The position numbers and the translations under genes were made by a program. A stretch of DNA of 64,000 nt from Woeseiaceae bacterium (GTDB lineage: Bacteria > Pseudomonadota > Gammaproteobacteria > Steroidobacterales > Woeseiaceae): positions 1 through 64,000 of the forward strand of contig JASJBB010000061.1 of NCBI GenBank assembly GCA_030066735.1, written 5' to 3'. The notes under the pieces were generated by a model, which worked only from the letters and a program-made list of their open reading frames with translations, ran no database searches and had not been told where the DNA came from. Of this stretch, positions 36,075 to 44,672 are shown piece by piece (within the stretch, counting starts at the first letter, position 1; every line of letters starts with the position of its first letter).

Positions 36075-37338
36075 CCTGACCTCCGGCTTTCTGGGCATCA
36101 AGTCCCCTAACCCGTTCTGGCTGGCGTCCGCGCCGCCGACCGACAAGGCCTATAACGTGAACCGTGCGTTCGAAGCCGGCTGGGGCGGCGCCGTCTGGAA
36201 AACGCTGGGCGAGGCCGGCCCGCCGATCGTCAACGTCAGCGGACCGCGTTACAGCGCGTTGCACAGTAATGAACGCCGCGTCATCGGCTTCAACAACATC
36301 GAGCTGATCACCGACCGGCCGCTCGAAACCAATCTCGAGGAAATCCGGCAGGTCAAACGCGACTGGCCCGATCGCGCTGTGGTCGTTTCCGTGATGTTGC
36401 CCATGAACGAGAAAGCCTGGGCGGACCACGTGCCGATGATCGAGGATACCGGCGCCGATGCGCTAGAGCTCAACTTCGGCTGCCCGCACGGCATGTCCGA
36501 GCGCGGCATGGGGGCAGCCGTTGGGCAGGTCCCCGAGTACATCCAGATGGCGACCGAGTGGGCCAAGGCTGCGGCATCGATTCCCGTCATCGTCAAGCTG
36601 ACGCCGAACGTGACGAACATCCTGCCGCCGGCCAAGGCGGCAAAGGACGGCGGCGCCGACGCCGTATCGCTGATCAATACCGTCAATTCGATCATGGGCG
36701 TCAACTACGACACCCTGACGATGTACCCCACCACCGACGGCAAGGGCACCCATGGCGGTTACTGCGGCGAAGCCGTCAAACCGATTGCCCTCAACATGTG
36801 CGCCGAGATCGCGCGCACGGCCGAGACTTCCGATATCCCGATTTCGGGCATCGGCGGCATCACCGACTGGCGCGATGCCGTCGACTTCCTCGCATTGGGG
36901 GCCAGTAACGTGCAGGTCTGCACGGCGGCCATGGTATACGGCTTCAAGATTATCGACGACCTGACCGATGGTCTGAGCACGTTCCTCGACGACAAGGGTA
37001 TGACATCGGTCGACGAACTCGTCGGCAAGGCTGTGCCGTCGGTCACCGATTGGCAATACCTCAATCTCAACTACGTGGAAAAGGCCGTCATCGACCAGGA
37101 GCTTTGCATCAAGTGCGGCCGCTGCCACATCGTTTGCGAAGACACCTCGCACCAGGCCATCACCCATACCGTCAATGGCGAGCGCCGTTTCGAGGTTATC
37201 GATGACGAGTGCGTCGGCTGCAACCTGTGCGTCAGCGTGTGCCCGGTCGACAGTTGCATTACGATGACGCACGTCCCCGACGACGAGCCACCGCTCGACT
37301 GGACGCGGCACCCGAACAACCCGATGAGGAAATCCTGA
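36067..37338 (+). CDS. preA: NAD-dependent dihydropyrimidine dehydrogenase, subunit PreA
   Basis: PreA carries FMN and two [4Fe-4S] clusters and reduces pyrimidine bases to dihydropyrimidines. The 423-residue protein has a DHOD-like barrel with LELNFGCPHGMSERGMG, TPNVTNILPPAKAAKDGGADAVSLINT and GISGIGG-like PISGIGGITDW. A C-terminal ferredoxin domain follows (CIKCGRCHIVCEDT, CVGCNLCVSVCPV). The loop that in mammals contains the catalytic Cys (LACGQ) reads GAAVGQ here, so Val stands in the Cys position. GGGAGG lies five bases before the ATG. The gene overlaps preT by eight bases and cdd by one. Confidence 0.94.
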   Translation: MADLTSGFLGIKSPNPFWLASAPPTDKAYNVNRAFEAGWGGAVWKTLGEAGPPIVNVSGPRYSALHSNERRVIGFNNIELITDRPLETNLEEIRQVKRDWPDRAVVVSVMLPMNEKAWADHVPMIEDTGADALELNFGCPHGMSERGMGAAVGQVPEYIQMATEWAKAAASIPVIVKLTPNVTNILPPAKAAKDGGADAVSLINTVNSIMGVNYDTLTMYPTTDGKGTHGGYCGEAVKPIALNMCAEIARTAETSDIPISGIGGITDWRDAVDFLALGASNVQVCTAAMVYGFKIIDDLTDGLSTFLDDKGMTSVDELVGKAVPSVTDWQYLNLNYVEKAVIDQELCIKCGRCHIVCEDTSHQAITHTVNGERRFEVIDDECVGCNLCVSVCPVDSCITMTHVPDDEPPLDWTRHPNNPMRKS

Positions 37339-37733
37339 TGACCGACGACGAACTGCTCGACCTCGCGCGCGAGGTGCGCGACAAGGCGCACTGCCCGTAT
37401 TCGGGATTCAGCGTCGGGGCAGCACTCATCGACGAAAACGGGGCCGTGCACCTCGGCTGCAACGTCGAGAACGCCGCCTACTCGAACGTCAGTTGCGCCG
37501 AGGCCGGTGCAATCAGCGCCATGGTTGCGGGCGGCGGAACTCGGATCGTCAAGATCGCGGTCGCCGGCGGCGGCAGCGGCGAGAAATCGAGGGCCTGCAC
37601 GCCGTGTGGCGGGTGCCGCCAGCGTATCGACGAGTTTGCCGACGAAAACACCCGCATCATCGTCAAGGACAACGACGAGAACTGGCACAGCTACTCGGTG
37701 GCCGAACTGCTGCCATCGTCCTTCCACTTGTAG
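37338..37733 (+). CDS. cdd: Cytidine deaminase (tetrameric type)
   Basis: The true start is the ATG that shares its A with the preA stop (TGATG), giving a 131-residue zinc enzyme of the short tetrameric class. Zinc ligands lie in VSCAEAGA (with the catalytic Glu) and ACTPCGGCRQ, and CNVENAAYSN forms the substrate pocket. It converts cytidine and deoxycytidine to uridine and deoxyuridine. That links imported cytosine nucleosides to the uracil-degrading operon it belongs to, after cleavage by DeoA or Rih. The C-terminal FHL end is normal. Confidence 0.95.
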   Translation: MTDDELLDLAREVRDKAHCPYSGFSVGAALIDENGAVHLGCNVENAAYSNVSCAEAGAISAMVAGGGTRIVKIAVAGGGSGEKSRACTPCGGCRQRIDEFADENTRIIVKDNDENWHSYSVAELLPSSFHL

Positions 37734-37751
37734 GCGCGGCGCGCTCGTTGC

Positions 37752-38261
37752 ATGAATAGCGAGGAAAAACAGCGGCACTACGACCGGGCAGAATCGCTGC
37801 TTGCGGAACAGAACTTCGCTGCCGCCGTCATCGCGGGCGGCATAGCGACCCTCCTCGCCGCGACCGCCTATGGCATCACGGTCGCTACGTGGCCCATTGC
37901 TCACGGATTCGCGGCAGCCGGCGTCGGAATCTTCATTGGATTTACGATCGGCTTTCTGGGGCGGGGGATCTCGACGAAGTTTCCCGTGATTGCGACTGGC
38001 TTCACGATCGCCGGCCTGCTTCTGGGCAACCTGTTCAGAGTCGTGATGGTGCTGGCGATAGCATCGTCGACATCGCCCATTGACGTGCTCCGGAACGAGT
38101 CCTTGTCGATGCTCACGGAGCGGGCGATGTCCCACTTTTCCTTTGTCGGCCTGGTCTACGGGTTTGTTGCAGTCGTTGCCGCAGTCTTTCTCGCCAGAAG
38201 GCCGCTGTCCCGCGCGGACAGGCTAGCGATCGGACTGTTCGAAACGAGGGGCTACGAATAA
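37752..38261 (+). CDS. Uncharacterised small membrane protein
   Basis: The product has 169 residues with four predicted transmembrane helices (about 23-41, 50-68, 80-103 and 130-149) and short charged ends, beginning MNSEEKQRHYDRAESLLAEQ. No family was recognised. It starts 18 bases after cdd, so it may be cotranscribed, but its base composition is visibly less GC-rich than cdd. The first 25 residues are hydrophilic and the C-terminal end (ADRLAIGLFETRGYE) is cytoplasmic by the positive-inside rule. Its stop overlaps the convergent CPBP gene by 10 bases. Confidence 0.55.
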   Translation: MNSEEKQRHYDRAESLLAEQNFAAAVIAGGIATLLAATAYGITVATWPIAHGFAAAGVGIFIGFTIGFLGRGISTKFPVIATGFTIAGLLLGNLFRVVMVLAIASSTSPIDVLRNESLSMLTERAMSHFSFVGLVYGFVAVVAAVFLARRPLSRADRLAIGLFETRGYE

Positions 38262-39121
38262 GGGTGCTCGAATTTCGGCGGAGTTCCCAGCCCGCCGAAT
38301 CCGCCTCGAAGAACATGTAGCGCAAGCGCCCAGTAAAGAGCGGCCACGCCGAGGTAGGGCCCCATCAGACCATCCGGCAGCCACACCATTGTGATCAGGT
38401 CCGGGGTGATGGGAACGTCATGCTCCATCGGCAGGAAAGCCGTATAGCTGAGCGTGGCGCCCATGGTCGCGTGGAAGAACACGGCGACCAGTATGCTGCC
38501 GTTCGATTTGTTGTACGCCCAGGTGAACAGGATGGTCCAGGGCACGATGAAGAAGGCCGCCCAGATCGCCGGCACGTTGTGCATGCCGGTTCCCAACCAG
38601 TATGTGGGTGCGTGCCAAAGCAAGTGCAAGAACGCTATCAGCAGCGTTGCCTTCAGCGGCGTCGTGATGTGCTGGAGCCGCTGCAGCGCAAACCCGCGCC
38701 AGCCGAACTCCTCCCCCAGTCCGGGAATCAGCAGCTGCTTGATCATGACTGACGCGACCCACGCCCAGCCCCAGAACTGCGGGTCAAACTCGATCCCGAC
38801 GGCCAACGAGCCAAGGAAACGCCCTGCGAGTCCTATCGCCAGGAAGAACGCGAGCAGCGGCAGGAACCACCTGAACCCTGTCCGGGCATCGATACGGGCA
38901 AAGAAACGTCTCAGGCCGGCTTTGCCGTAGAACAAGGCGGTAATTGCGACGGCTGCGAGCGTGGGGCCCCAGACACCGAGAATCAGGAGCGGCGACTCGG
39001 CATCACCCAGGGCCAGGACGATTGCAAACAGGCCCCACGAAAATGCGAATGTTGTCAGAAAGAATGCTGCGAGTTGGCGGCGCAGCTGCGCCCGCGCTCC
39101 TGCGGGTAACGTTCCGTCCAC
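38252..39121 (-). CDS. CPBP-family intramembrane metalloprotease
   Basis: The protein carries the CPBP (CAAX-processing/bacteriocin-immunity related) motifs: EEFGWRGF (EExxxR), FLHLLWHAP, and FFHATMG, the three metal and catalytic sites, within about eight membrane helices. A GTG at 39121 with AAGGGGG five bases upstream gives 289 residues. The track's longer form from 39190 lacks such a site. The function of CPBP proteins outside peptide maturation and immunity is mostly unknown, and no bacteriocin-like gene was seen here. It precedes nothing obvious and converges on the small membrane protein. Confidence 0.8.
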   Translation of the reverse strand: MDGTLPAGARAQLRRQLAAFFLTTFAFSWGLFAIVLALGDAESPLLILGVWGPTLAAVAITALFYGKAGLRRFFARIDARTGFRWFLPLLAFFLAIGLAGRFLGSLAVGIEFDPQFWGWAWVASVMIKQLLIPGLGEEFGWRGFALQRLQHITTPLKATLLIAFLHLLWHAPTYWLGTGMHNVPAIWAAFFIVPWTILFTWAYNKSNGSILVAVFFHATMGATLSYTAFLPMEHDVPITPDLITMVWLPDGLMGPYLGVAALYWALALHVLRGGFGGLGTPPKFEHPYS

Positions 39122-39208
39122 AATGCCCCCTTGTTCACGATTGATTGTCGCTGTGGCTAATTGATGCCTGGGAAGCGGGATCGGATGCAAAGACAGGGAA
39201 TGGCCGGC

Positions 39209-40147
39209 TCAGATATCGACCTCGGCGATAACCTCCTGCAACAGGGCTGCCGATTCTTCGAGCGCGGCCAGTTCCCCCTGCTCGAGGTTCAGGCTGATCT
39301 GCCGGCACACCCCGTCTGCGCCGACGAGCGTGGGTACGCTGAGACACACGTCGCTGATCCCGTACTGCCCGGTCAGCAGCGAGCTCACGGGCTCGATCGA
39401 GCGGCGGTTGTCCAGGATGATGCCGACCAGCGTAGAGATCACCATGCCGATTGCCCAGTTGGTGTAACCCTTCGCCTCGATGATCTCGTAGGCCGAATTG
39501 CGGACCCTGGCAACCAGGTTGTCCATGTCTTCATCGTTCCAGGGAATGCCGAGGATCGCCGAACGCACCGGGCTTTTGCCGCCGATTGTCAGGGTGCTCC
39601 AGGCCGCGAATTCCGAGTCACCGTGTTCGCCGAGGATGTAGCCGTGAACAGAACGCGGGCTCACGCTGTAGTACTCGCCGAGCAGGCTGCGAAACCGCGT
39701 GGTGTCCAGCATGGTCCCGGTACCGATGACCCGATGATGCGGCCGGGCGCTCAGCCTTTGCATGATGATGGTGAGCACGTCGACCGGATTGGATGCGACA
39801 ACGACGATCGCATCCGGCGCGTATTTGTCCAGCCCTTCGGCGATGCTGCGGAAGATCTTCGCATTGCGATTAAGCAGGTCGAGGCGCGACTCGCCTGGTT
39901 TCTGCGAGGCGCCGGCGGTGACGACGACAATCTGGCAACCGGCGAGATCCGAGTAATCGCCCGCCTGCACGATGATGCGGCCAACGTAGGCCTGCCCGTG
40001 CATCAGGTCCAGCGCCTCGCCGCGGGTCCGTGTTTCGTCCACGTCCACCAGGACAATCTCGCTGCAGTTCTTCTGCACGAAGAGCGCGAACGCTGCTGCC
40101 ATGCCGACATTGCCGGCGCCAATGATCCCTACGCGTTGAATACTCAA
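39209..40147 (-). CDS. ldh: L-lactate dehydrogenase
   Basis: This 312-residue NAD-dependent enzyme of the LDH/MDH family begins IQRVGIIGAGNVGMAAAFAL (NAD site) and has VTAGASQKPGESRLDLL. There, Gln ahead of KPGE marks lactate rather than malate specificity. The YILGEHGDSEFAAWS block holds the catalytic His. It interconverts pyruvate and lactate. It follows rbsK by 44 bases with a palindromic repeat between, so it may be the last gene of the nucleoside operon, giving an outlet for pentose-derived pyruvate (inference). Confidence 0.9.
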   Translation of the reverse strand: MSIQRVGIIGAGNVGMAAAFALFVQKNCSEIVLVDVDETRTRGEALDLMHGQAYVGRIIVQAGDYSDLAGCQIVVVTAGASQKPGESRLDLLNRNAKIFRSIAEGLDKYAPDAIVVVASNPVDVLTIIMQRLSARPHHRVIGTGTMLDTTRFRSLLGEYYSVSPRSVHGYILGEHGDSEFAAWSTLTIGGKSPVRSAILGIPWNDEDMDNLVARVRNSAYEIIEAKGYTNWAIGMVISTLVGIILDNRRSIEPVSSLLTGQYGISDVCLSVPTLVGADGVCRQISLNLEQGELAALEESAALLQEVIAEVDI

Positions 40148-40169
40148 AACGCTATTCCTCTGTTTTCCA

Positions 40170-40194
40170 GATCGCCCGCCAGGGCGGGCTCCTA
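40170..40194. repeat. REP-like palindromic repeat, copy 2
   Basis: This is the inverted counterpart of the repeat at 18818-18842, differing at one base in the loop. It includes the rbsK stop codon (TAG of TAGGAG) and sits between rbsK and ldh. The stem GCCCGCC/GGCGGGC could slow RNA decay or weakly stop transcription after rbsK. Confidence 0.6.
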
Positions 40195-41034
40195 AACCAG
40201 GGCCATTACCTGGTCACGGTTCGGCAATGACGGCTGTGCGCCGAGTTTCGTACACGCGGCCGCGCCGGCCGCACACGCAAATTCCAGCGCCTGCTGCGGC
40301 GACTGGCCTTCGACCAGCGCGACGGTGAGCGCTGCCGTAAACGTGTCGCCGGCCGCGGTCGTATCGACCGCTTCGATACGCGGCGGCTTCGCGACCGCAA
40401 TGTCCTCGCCACCTTTGCTGATGGTCGCGCCGGCCGCACCGACCGTGGTGGCTATCATCCCCGGGCACGCGTTCAGGGACTCACCGTACCAGGCGGACTC
40501 GATCTCGTTGACGATTACGAGATCTGCGCGCTGCAAGACCGTGACGTCGACCTGCTTGGCGGGCGCGAGGTTGACGCAAAAGAAGCCGTCGAACTCGGCG
40601 GCAGCCCTGGCGACCGTTTCGGTGGGCACTTCGAGCTGGCAGATCAGCGCATCGGCCGCCGGCACCGACAGCACCTCGGGAGTCAGGCTTCGATTCGCGC
40701 CCGGCGCCACGACGATGTGGTTTTCGCCCGATGGGGCCACCGCGATCAAGGCCGTGCCCGTAGGCGCGTCGGCCGCAACCCGCAAGTCGTCCAGGCCGAC
40801 ACCGCCATCCCGCAGCAGCGCCAGCGCCTCCTCTGCGGCCGCATCATCGCCGACGCAGCCGATCAGCCGCACATCGGCGCCCAGCCGTTTCGCAGCCAGC
40901 GCCTGGTTGGCGCCCTTGCCGCCGGGAAACCGGTTGAGCACGGCGTCGGTTACGGTCTCGCCGGGCGCCGGCAGCTTCTTCACGGTCGCGACCAGGTCGA
41001 GATTCACCGACCCAATGACTGCAATGTTGCTCAT
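40192..41034 (-). CDS. rbsK: Ribokinase
   Basis: RbsK phosphorylates ribose to ribose-5-phosphate. The 280-residue PfkB protein starts SNIAVIGSVNLDLVATVKKLP, has the ribose site RFPGGKGANQALAAKRLGADV, and ends with VDTTAAGDTFTAALTVAL containing the catalytic Asp. It is a little shorter than the E. coli enzyme but complete. Its start overlaps the nucleoside hydrolase stop (ATGA). The pair makes sense together: the hydrolase releases free ribose, which the kinase captures. Its stop codon lies inside a palindromic repeat. Confidence 0.93.
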   Translation of the reverse strand: MSNIAVIGSVNLDLVATVKKLPAPGETVTDAVLNRFPGGKGANQALAAKRLGADVRLIGCVGDDAAAEEALALLRDGGVGLDDLRVAADAPTGTALIAVAPSGENHIVVAPGANRSLTPEVLSVPAADALICQLEVPTETVARAAAEFDGFFCVNLAPAKQVDVTVLQRADLVIVNEIESAWYGESLNACPGMIATTVGAAGATISKGGEDIAVAKPPRIEAVDTTAAGDTFTAALTVALVEGQSPQQALEFACAAGAAACTKLGAQPSLPNRDQVMALV

Positions 41035-41975
41035 GTCACGTCTCCGTACCTGGCGAGCCGCTCCGTCAGCAACTCGTAGAACCCGTCACTATCGACCTGG
41101 TACACCCAGTGGACGTTCCGCGGCCGGTCGGTGACATGCCAGAAGTCCACGGCCGTGTGTCCCAGCGTAAGGTCCGACTGCGTCTCGACGGCGACGTTGC
41201 AGTCCTTGCCCGTAAACAGCCCGGGTTCGATCAGGAAGGCTACCGTGCACGGATCATGCAGTGGCGCGCCCGGCGCGGAGTACTTGCTCATGTCGTAGCG
41301 CTCGAAAAACCCGATCATGCCGGCCACGGCGTCGGCTACGGGATTGTCGAGCGCGCGGATGCGCTCGATGCGCTCTCGCGTCGAGAGCACCTGGTGCGTC
41401 ACGTCGAGGCCCATCTGCACGATCGGCCGGCCGCAGCGAAACACGATGTCCGCCGCCTCGGGATCGACAAGGATGTTGAACTCGGCAGAGGGCGTTCGAT
41501 TACCACCCTCACGCATTGCGCCGCCCATCAGGACGATGCGCTCGATCTTCGGCAAGACGCCCGGCTCGCGCTCGATGACCGTGCCGATGTTCGTCAGCGG
41601 CCCTGTCGGCACGAGCGTGATCGAGCCGTCGTCGGCCGCGAGCAGGGTTTCGATGATGAAGTCCACGCCGTGCCGGGATTGCAACGGCGTATCGGGTTCG
41701 AATATGTCGATGCCGTCGATGCCGGTTTCGCCGTGGATGTACTCCGCGGTCCTCAGCGGCCGGCGCATCGGCTGGTCGCATCCCGCGAATACGGGCGCCT
41801 TACTGTCCGCGATGTCGCACATCATGCGCGCGTTGCGGTGGGTCAGTTGCAGCGGCACATTACCGCCGACCGTCGTAATGCCCAGCACATCGAGCTCGGG
41901 GGAGGCAAACGCGAGCAACAGGGCGACCGCGTCGTCCTGCCCCGGGTCGCAGTCGATGATGATCCTCCGCGCCAC
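41031..41975 (-). CDS. Ribonucleoside hydrolase (Rih/IUNH family)
   Basis: This calcium-dependent nucleoside hydrolase of 314 residues carries IIIDCDPGQDDAVALLLA at the N-terminus, LMGGAMREGGNRTPSAEFNILVDPEAA in the middle and LHDPCTVAFLI. These are the metal- and ribose-binding segments of the family. It splits ribonucleosides into free base and ribose. The pyrimidine (RihA/B-like) or broad preference cannot be assigned by eye. The start is GTG. It sits four bases after nupC and overlaps rbsK by four, so import, cleavage and ribose phosphorylation are encoded together. Confidence 0.92.
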   Translation of the reverse strand: MARRIIIDCDPGQDDAVALLLAFASPELDVLGITTVGGNVPLQLTHRNARMMCDIADSKAPVFAGCDQPMRRPLRTAEYIHGETGIDGIDIFEPDTPLQSRHGVDFIIETLLAADDGSITLVPTGPLTNIGTVIEREPGVLPKIERIVLMGGAMREGGNRTPSAEFNILVDPEAADIVFRCGRPIVQMGLDVTHQVLSTRERIERIRALDNPVADAVAGMIGFFERYDMSKYSAPGAPLHDPCTVAFLIEPGLFTGKDCNVAVETQSDLTLGHTAVDFWHVTDRPRNVHWVYQVDSDGFYELLTERLARYGDVT

Positions 41976-41979
41976 CGCG

Positions 41980-43203
41980 TCAGAACGTGAGCATCAGTCC
42001 GGCGAGGGCCGCACTCATCAGGTTGGACAGCGATGCGGCGAGCACGGCCTTGATACCGAGTACGCCAATCAGTTCGCGCTTCTCGGGAACCAGCACGCCG
42101 AGACCGCCGAGCAGGATCGCAATCGACGACAGGTTGGCGAAACCGCACAAGGCAAACGTCGTGACCGCCACCGTGCGCGGGCTCATTCCCGCAAGGTAGT
42201 CGTTGAGGTGCGAGAACGCGACGAACTCGTTGAGAATGAGTTTCTCACCGAACAGCGCGCCCGCCGCCTGTGCCTCTTCCCACGGCACGCTCAGCAGGTA
42301 CATCAGCGGCTGGAAGATCTTGCCGAGGATCAGCTGCAGCGTAACGCCTTCGACGCCGAACAGGCCGAACAGGCCGCCGATGAGGCCGTTGAACAGGGCG
42401 ATCAGGGCGACAAAAGCCACCAGCATGGCGCCGATGTTGACGGCCAGCTTCAGGCCGTCACTCGTACCCGAAGCCGCGGCGAGAATCACGTTCTTGTGCT
42501 GGCTCGGCTCCATCTCGAACTTCTCGGGAGCGCTCGCGGGCGCGACTTCGTCGTCGGGCATGATGATCTTGGCCATGAGCAGTCCGCCCGGCGCCGCCAT
42601 GAACGCCGCGGCCAGCAGGTACTTCAGCTCTGCGCCCATGAGGGTATAACCCGCCAGTACCGTGCCGGCGATCGATGCGAGCCCCGATACCATGACGGCG
42701 AACAACTGCGGCTCTGTCAGGCTGCGCAGGTAAGGTTTTACGACGAGCGGCGCCTCGGTTTGGCCGACGAAGATATTCGCGGCCGCATTCATGGACTCGA
42801 CCGTCCCGGTGCCGATGATCTTGTGCAGTGCCCCGCCAACGCCCTTGACGACCCACTCCATGATGCGCAGGTGATACAGGACCGACATCAGTGCGGCGAA
42901 GAAAATGATGATCGGCAGCACGTTGATGGCAAAGCTGAAGCCCACGATATCGGCATCGGCCAGTGGGCCGAAAACCATATCGATGCCGGCGTTGGCGAAT
43001 TCGATAACCGCCAGTACGCCCTTGCTCAGCATGCCGATGAACGCCTGGCCGCGATCCCAGAACAGCACGATGGCGGCGACGACGGTCTGCAGCGCGAATG
43101 CGGACCCGACGATACGAAGGTTGATGGCCTTGCGGTTGCTCGAAAACGCGTAAGCGATGGCAAGAATCGCGATAATGCCCAAGATGCCGATGTAGTTGCC
43201 CAC
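41980..43203 (-). CDS. nupC: Concentrative nucleoside transporter NupC, copy 1
   Basis: The true start is the GTG at 43203 (VGNYIGILGIIAILAIAYAFSSNRKAINLR), giving 407 residues. The CNT family signatures are NIFVGQTEAPLVVKPYL, SGLASIAGTVLAGYTLMG, NEFVAFSHL and [19 protein letters not shown], the parts that bind ribose and base in the elevator domain. It imports nucleosides with protons or sodium. It is about 60 bases after deoA and joins deoA-nupC-rih-rbsK into one unit. A paralogue is at 51648-52874; the two share the same family blocks but differ clearly elsewhere. Confidence 0.92.
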   Translation of the reverse strand: MGNYIGILGIIAILAIAYAFSSNRKAINLRIVGSAFALQTVVAAIVLFWDRGQAFIGMLSKGVLAVIEFANAGIDMVFGPLADADIVGFSFAINVLPIIIFFAALMSVLYHLRIMEWVVKGVGGALHKIIGTGTVESMNAAANIFVGQTEAPLVVKPYLRSLTEPQLFAVMVSGLASIAGTVLAGYTLMGAELKYLLAAAFMAAPGGLLMAKIIMPDDEVAPASAPEKFEMEPSQHKNVILAAASGTSDGLKLAVNIGAMLVAFVALIALFNGLIGGLFGLFGVEGVTLQLILGKIFQPLMYLLSVPWEEAQAAGALFGEKLILNEFVAFSHLNDYLAGMSPRTVAVTTFALCGFANLSSIAILLGGLGVLVPEKRELIGVLGIKAVLAASLSNLMSAALAGLMLTF

Positions 43204-43264
43204 GTCCCTACCCCCGTTTGTTCTTGTTTTTACGCGGCGGCCTAAGCATACCGCAAAGGCCTGT

Positions 43265-44578
43265 TCAGCCCGATATTTTCTCGTGGACGACAGGCGCGGC
43301 TCGCGTCGCCTCTTCCTGGACCGTGCAAGCCTCGAGCAGCAGCCGTTCCGCGAGCGCGGCGTCATCGTCGCTGGCCGCATGAATCACCGCGAGCGGTGTC
43401 TCGCCGTCCAGCAGGGTGCCGATACGGGCCACGTCACTGAAGCCCACGGAGAGGTCCAGCGCCTCACCTACCTGCCGGCGACCGCCTCCCAGTTCGATAA
43501 TGGCGTTGCCGACGGCGCGAACGTCCACCGCCGCCAGGAAACCCGACGCATGTACCGCTCTCGTGACCGGCGCCTGCGCAAGGTGCTTGCCATCGTTCGC
43601 GACGAAGCCCGCGGGTCCACCCAGCGCCACGCACATTTCGTCAAAACGCTCGGCGGCCTTGCCGCTCGTCACCGCCTGGCCGCAGCGATCGAGCGCCTTG
43701 TCGAGATCGCTCTCCATACCGGTAAGCAGCAGCATCTCGGCACACAGCGCCATGACGACGTCGTCGAGCCGCGAGTCGCGGTACTCGTTGCGCAGGTAGG
43801 CCATTGACTCGGCAATCTCGAGCGCATTGCCGGCCGTCGTGCCGAGCACTTCGTTCATGTCGGTCAGCACGGCGCTCGTCCGGAGGTCGGCCTGCGCCGC
43901 GGTCGCGATGATGCTCCTGGCGAGGTCGACCGACTTGTCGTGGCTCGGCATGAACGCACCGCTGCCGACCTTGACGTCCATGACCAGCGCATCGAGGCCC
44001 GCCGCGATCTTCTTCGACAGGATCGAGGCCGTAATCAGGGGGATCGACTCGACCGTGGCCGTCACATCGCGAATGGCGTACAGGCGGCGGTCCGCCGGCG
44101 CAAGGTCGGCCGTCTGCCCGATGACCGCGCAGCCAACCGACTTGACCACGTTCCTGAACGTCTCGAAATCGGGCGCCGTGTTGTAGCCCGGAATGGCTTC
44201 GGCCTTGTCGGTGGTGCCGCCCGTATGGCCGAGACCCCTGCCCGAGATCATCGGCACGAAGCAGCCGCACGCGGCAGCGATCGGCGCCAGCAGGAAGCTC
44301 ACCTTGTCGCCCACGCCGCCGGTGGAGTGCTTGTCGACGACAGGACCGTCGAGTCCCGCATCGCTCCAGTCGAGCACGGTACCCGAGCGCGACATGCCGA
44401 TCGTGAGCGTCGCCGCCTCCTCGAACGTCATGCCGTTCAGGAAAACCGCCATCGCCAGCGACGAGACCTGCTCGGCGGGCAGCGACTCATCGGCGAGGCC
44501 GTGGACGAAGAACCGGATCTGCTCGGGCGACAGCTCCGCGCCGTCGCGCTTGGCGCGAATGACGTCAGTAAACAGCAC
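43265..44578 (-). CDS. deoA: Thymidine phosphorylase
   Basis: DeoA phosphorolyses thymidine and deoxyuridine to base and deoxyribose-1-phosphate. The 437-residue sequence contains VVDKHSTGGVGDKVSF, the phosphate-binding loop, SGRGLGHTGGTTDKAEAIPG, and MDVKVGSGAFMPS, typical of pyrimidine phosphorylases of the DeoA rather than Pyn branch. The start is GTG (44578) without a clear ribosome site, only 12 bases after the U-tract of the ompW terminator. Thymine and uracil produced here feed the PreTA pathway encoded 6 kb away. Confidence 0.95.
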   Translation of the reverse strand: MLFTDVIRAKRDGAELSPEQIRFFVHGLADESLPAEQVSSLAMAVFLNGMTFEEAATLTIGMSRSGTVLDWSDAGLDGPVVDKHSTGGVGDKVSFLLAPIAAACGCFVPMISGRGLGHTGGTTDKAEAIPGYNTAPDFETFRNVVKSVGCAVIGQTADLAPADRRLYAIRDVTATVESIPLITASILSKKIAAGLDALVMDVKVGSGAFMPSHDKSVDLARSIIATAAQADLRTSAVLTDMNEVLGTTAGNALEIAESMAYLRNEYRDSRLDDVVMALCAEMLLLTGMESDLDKALDRCGQAVTSGKAAERFDEMCVALGGPAGFVANDGKHLAQAPVTRAVHASGFLAAVDVRAVGNAIIELGGGRRQVGEALDLSVGFSDVARIGTLLDGETPLAVIHAASDDDAALAERLLLEACTVQEEATRAAPVVHEKISG

Positions 44579-44590
44579 CGGTCAGGTGCC

Positions 44591-44621
44591 CAAAAGAAGA
44601 ATGGCGCACATGGCGCCATTC
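44591..44621 (-). terminator. Rho-independent terminator after ompW
   Basis: A nine-base perfect stem GAATGGCGC/GCGCCATTC with a five-base loop is followed on the minus strand by TTCTTTT. A second small hairpin (CCCGG-CCA-CCGGG) lies right after the ompW stop. The structure ends ompW transcription just before the deoA start. Confidence 0.8.
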
Positions 44622-44672
44622 TCCACGTTGCGCGTTGAAGCGCAAACCCCGGCCACCGGGCCAGGGCATTTA

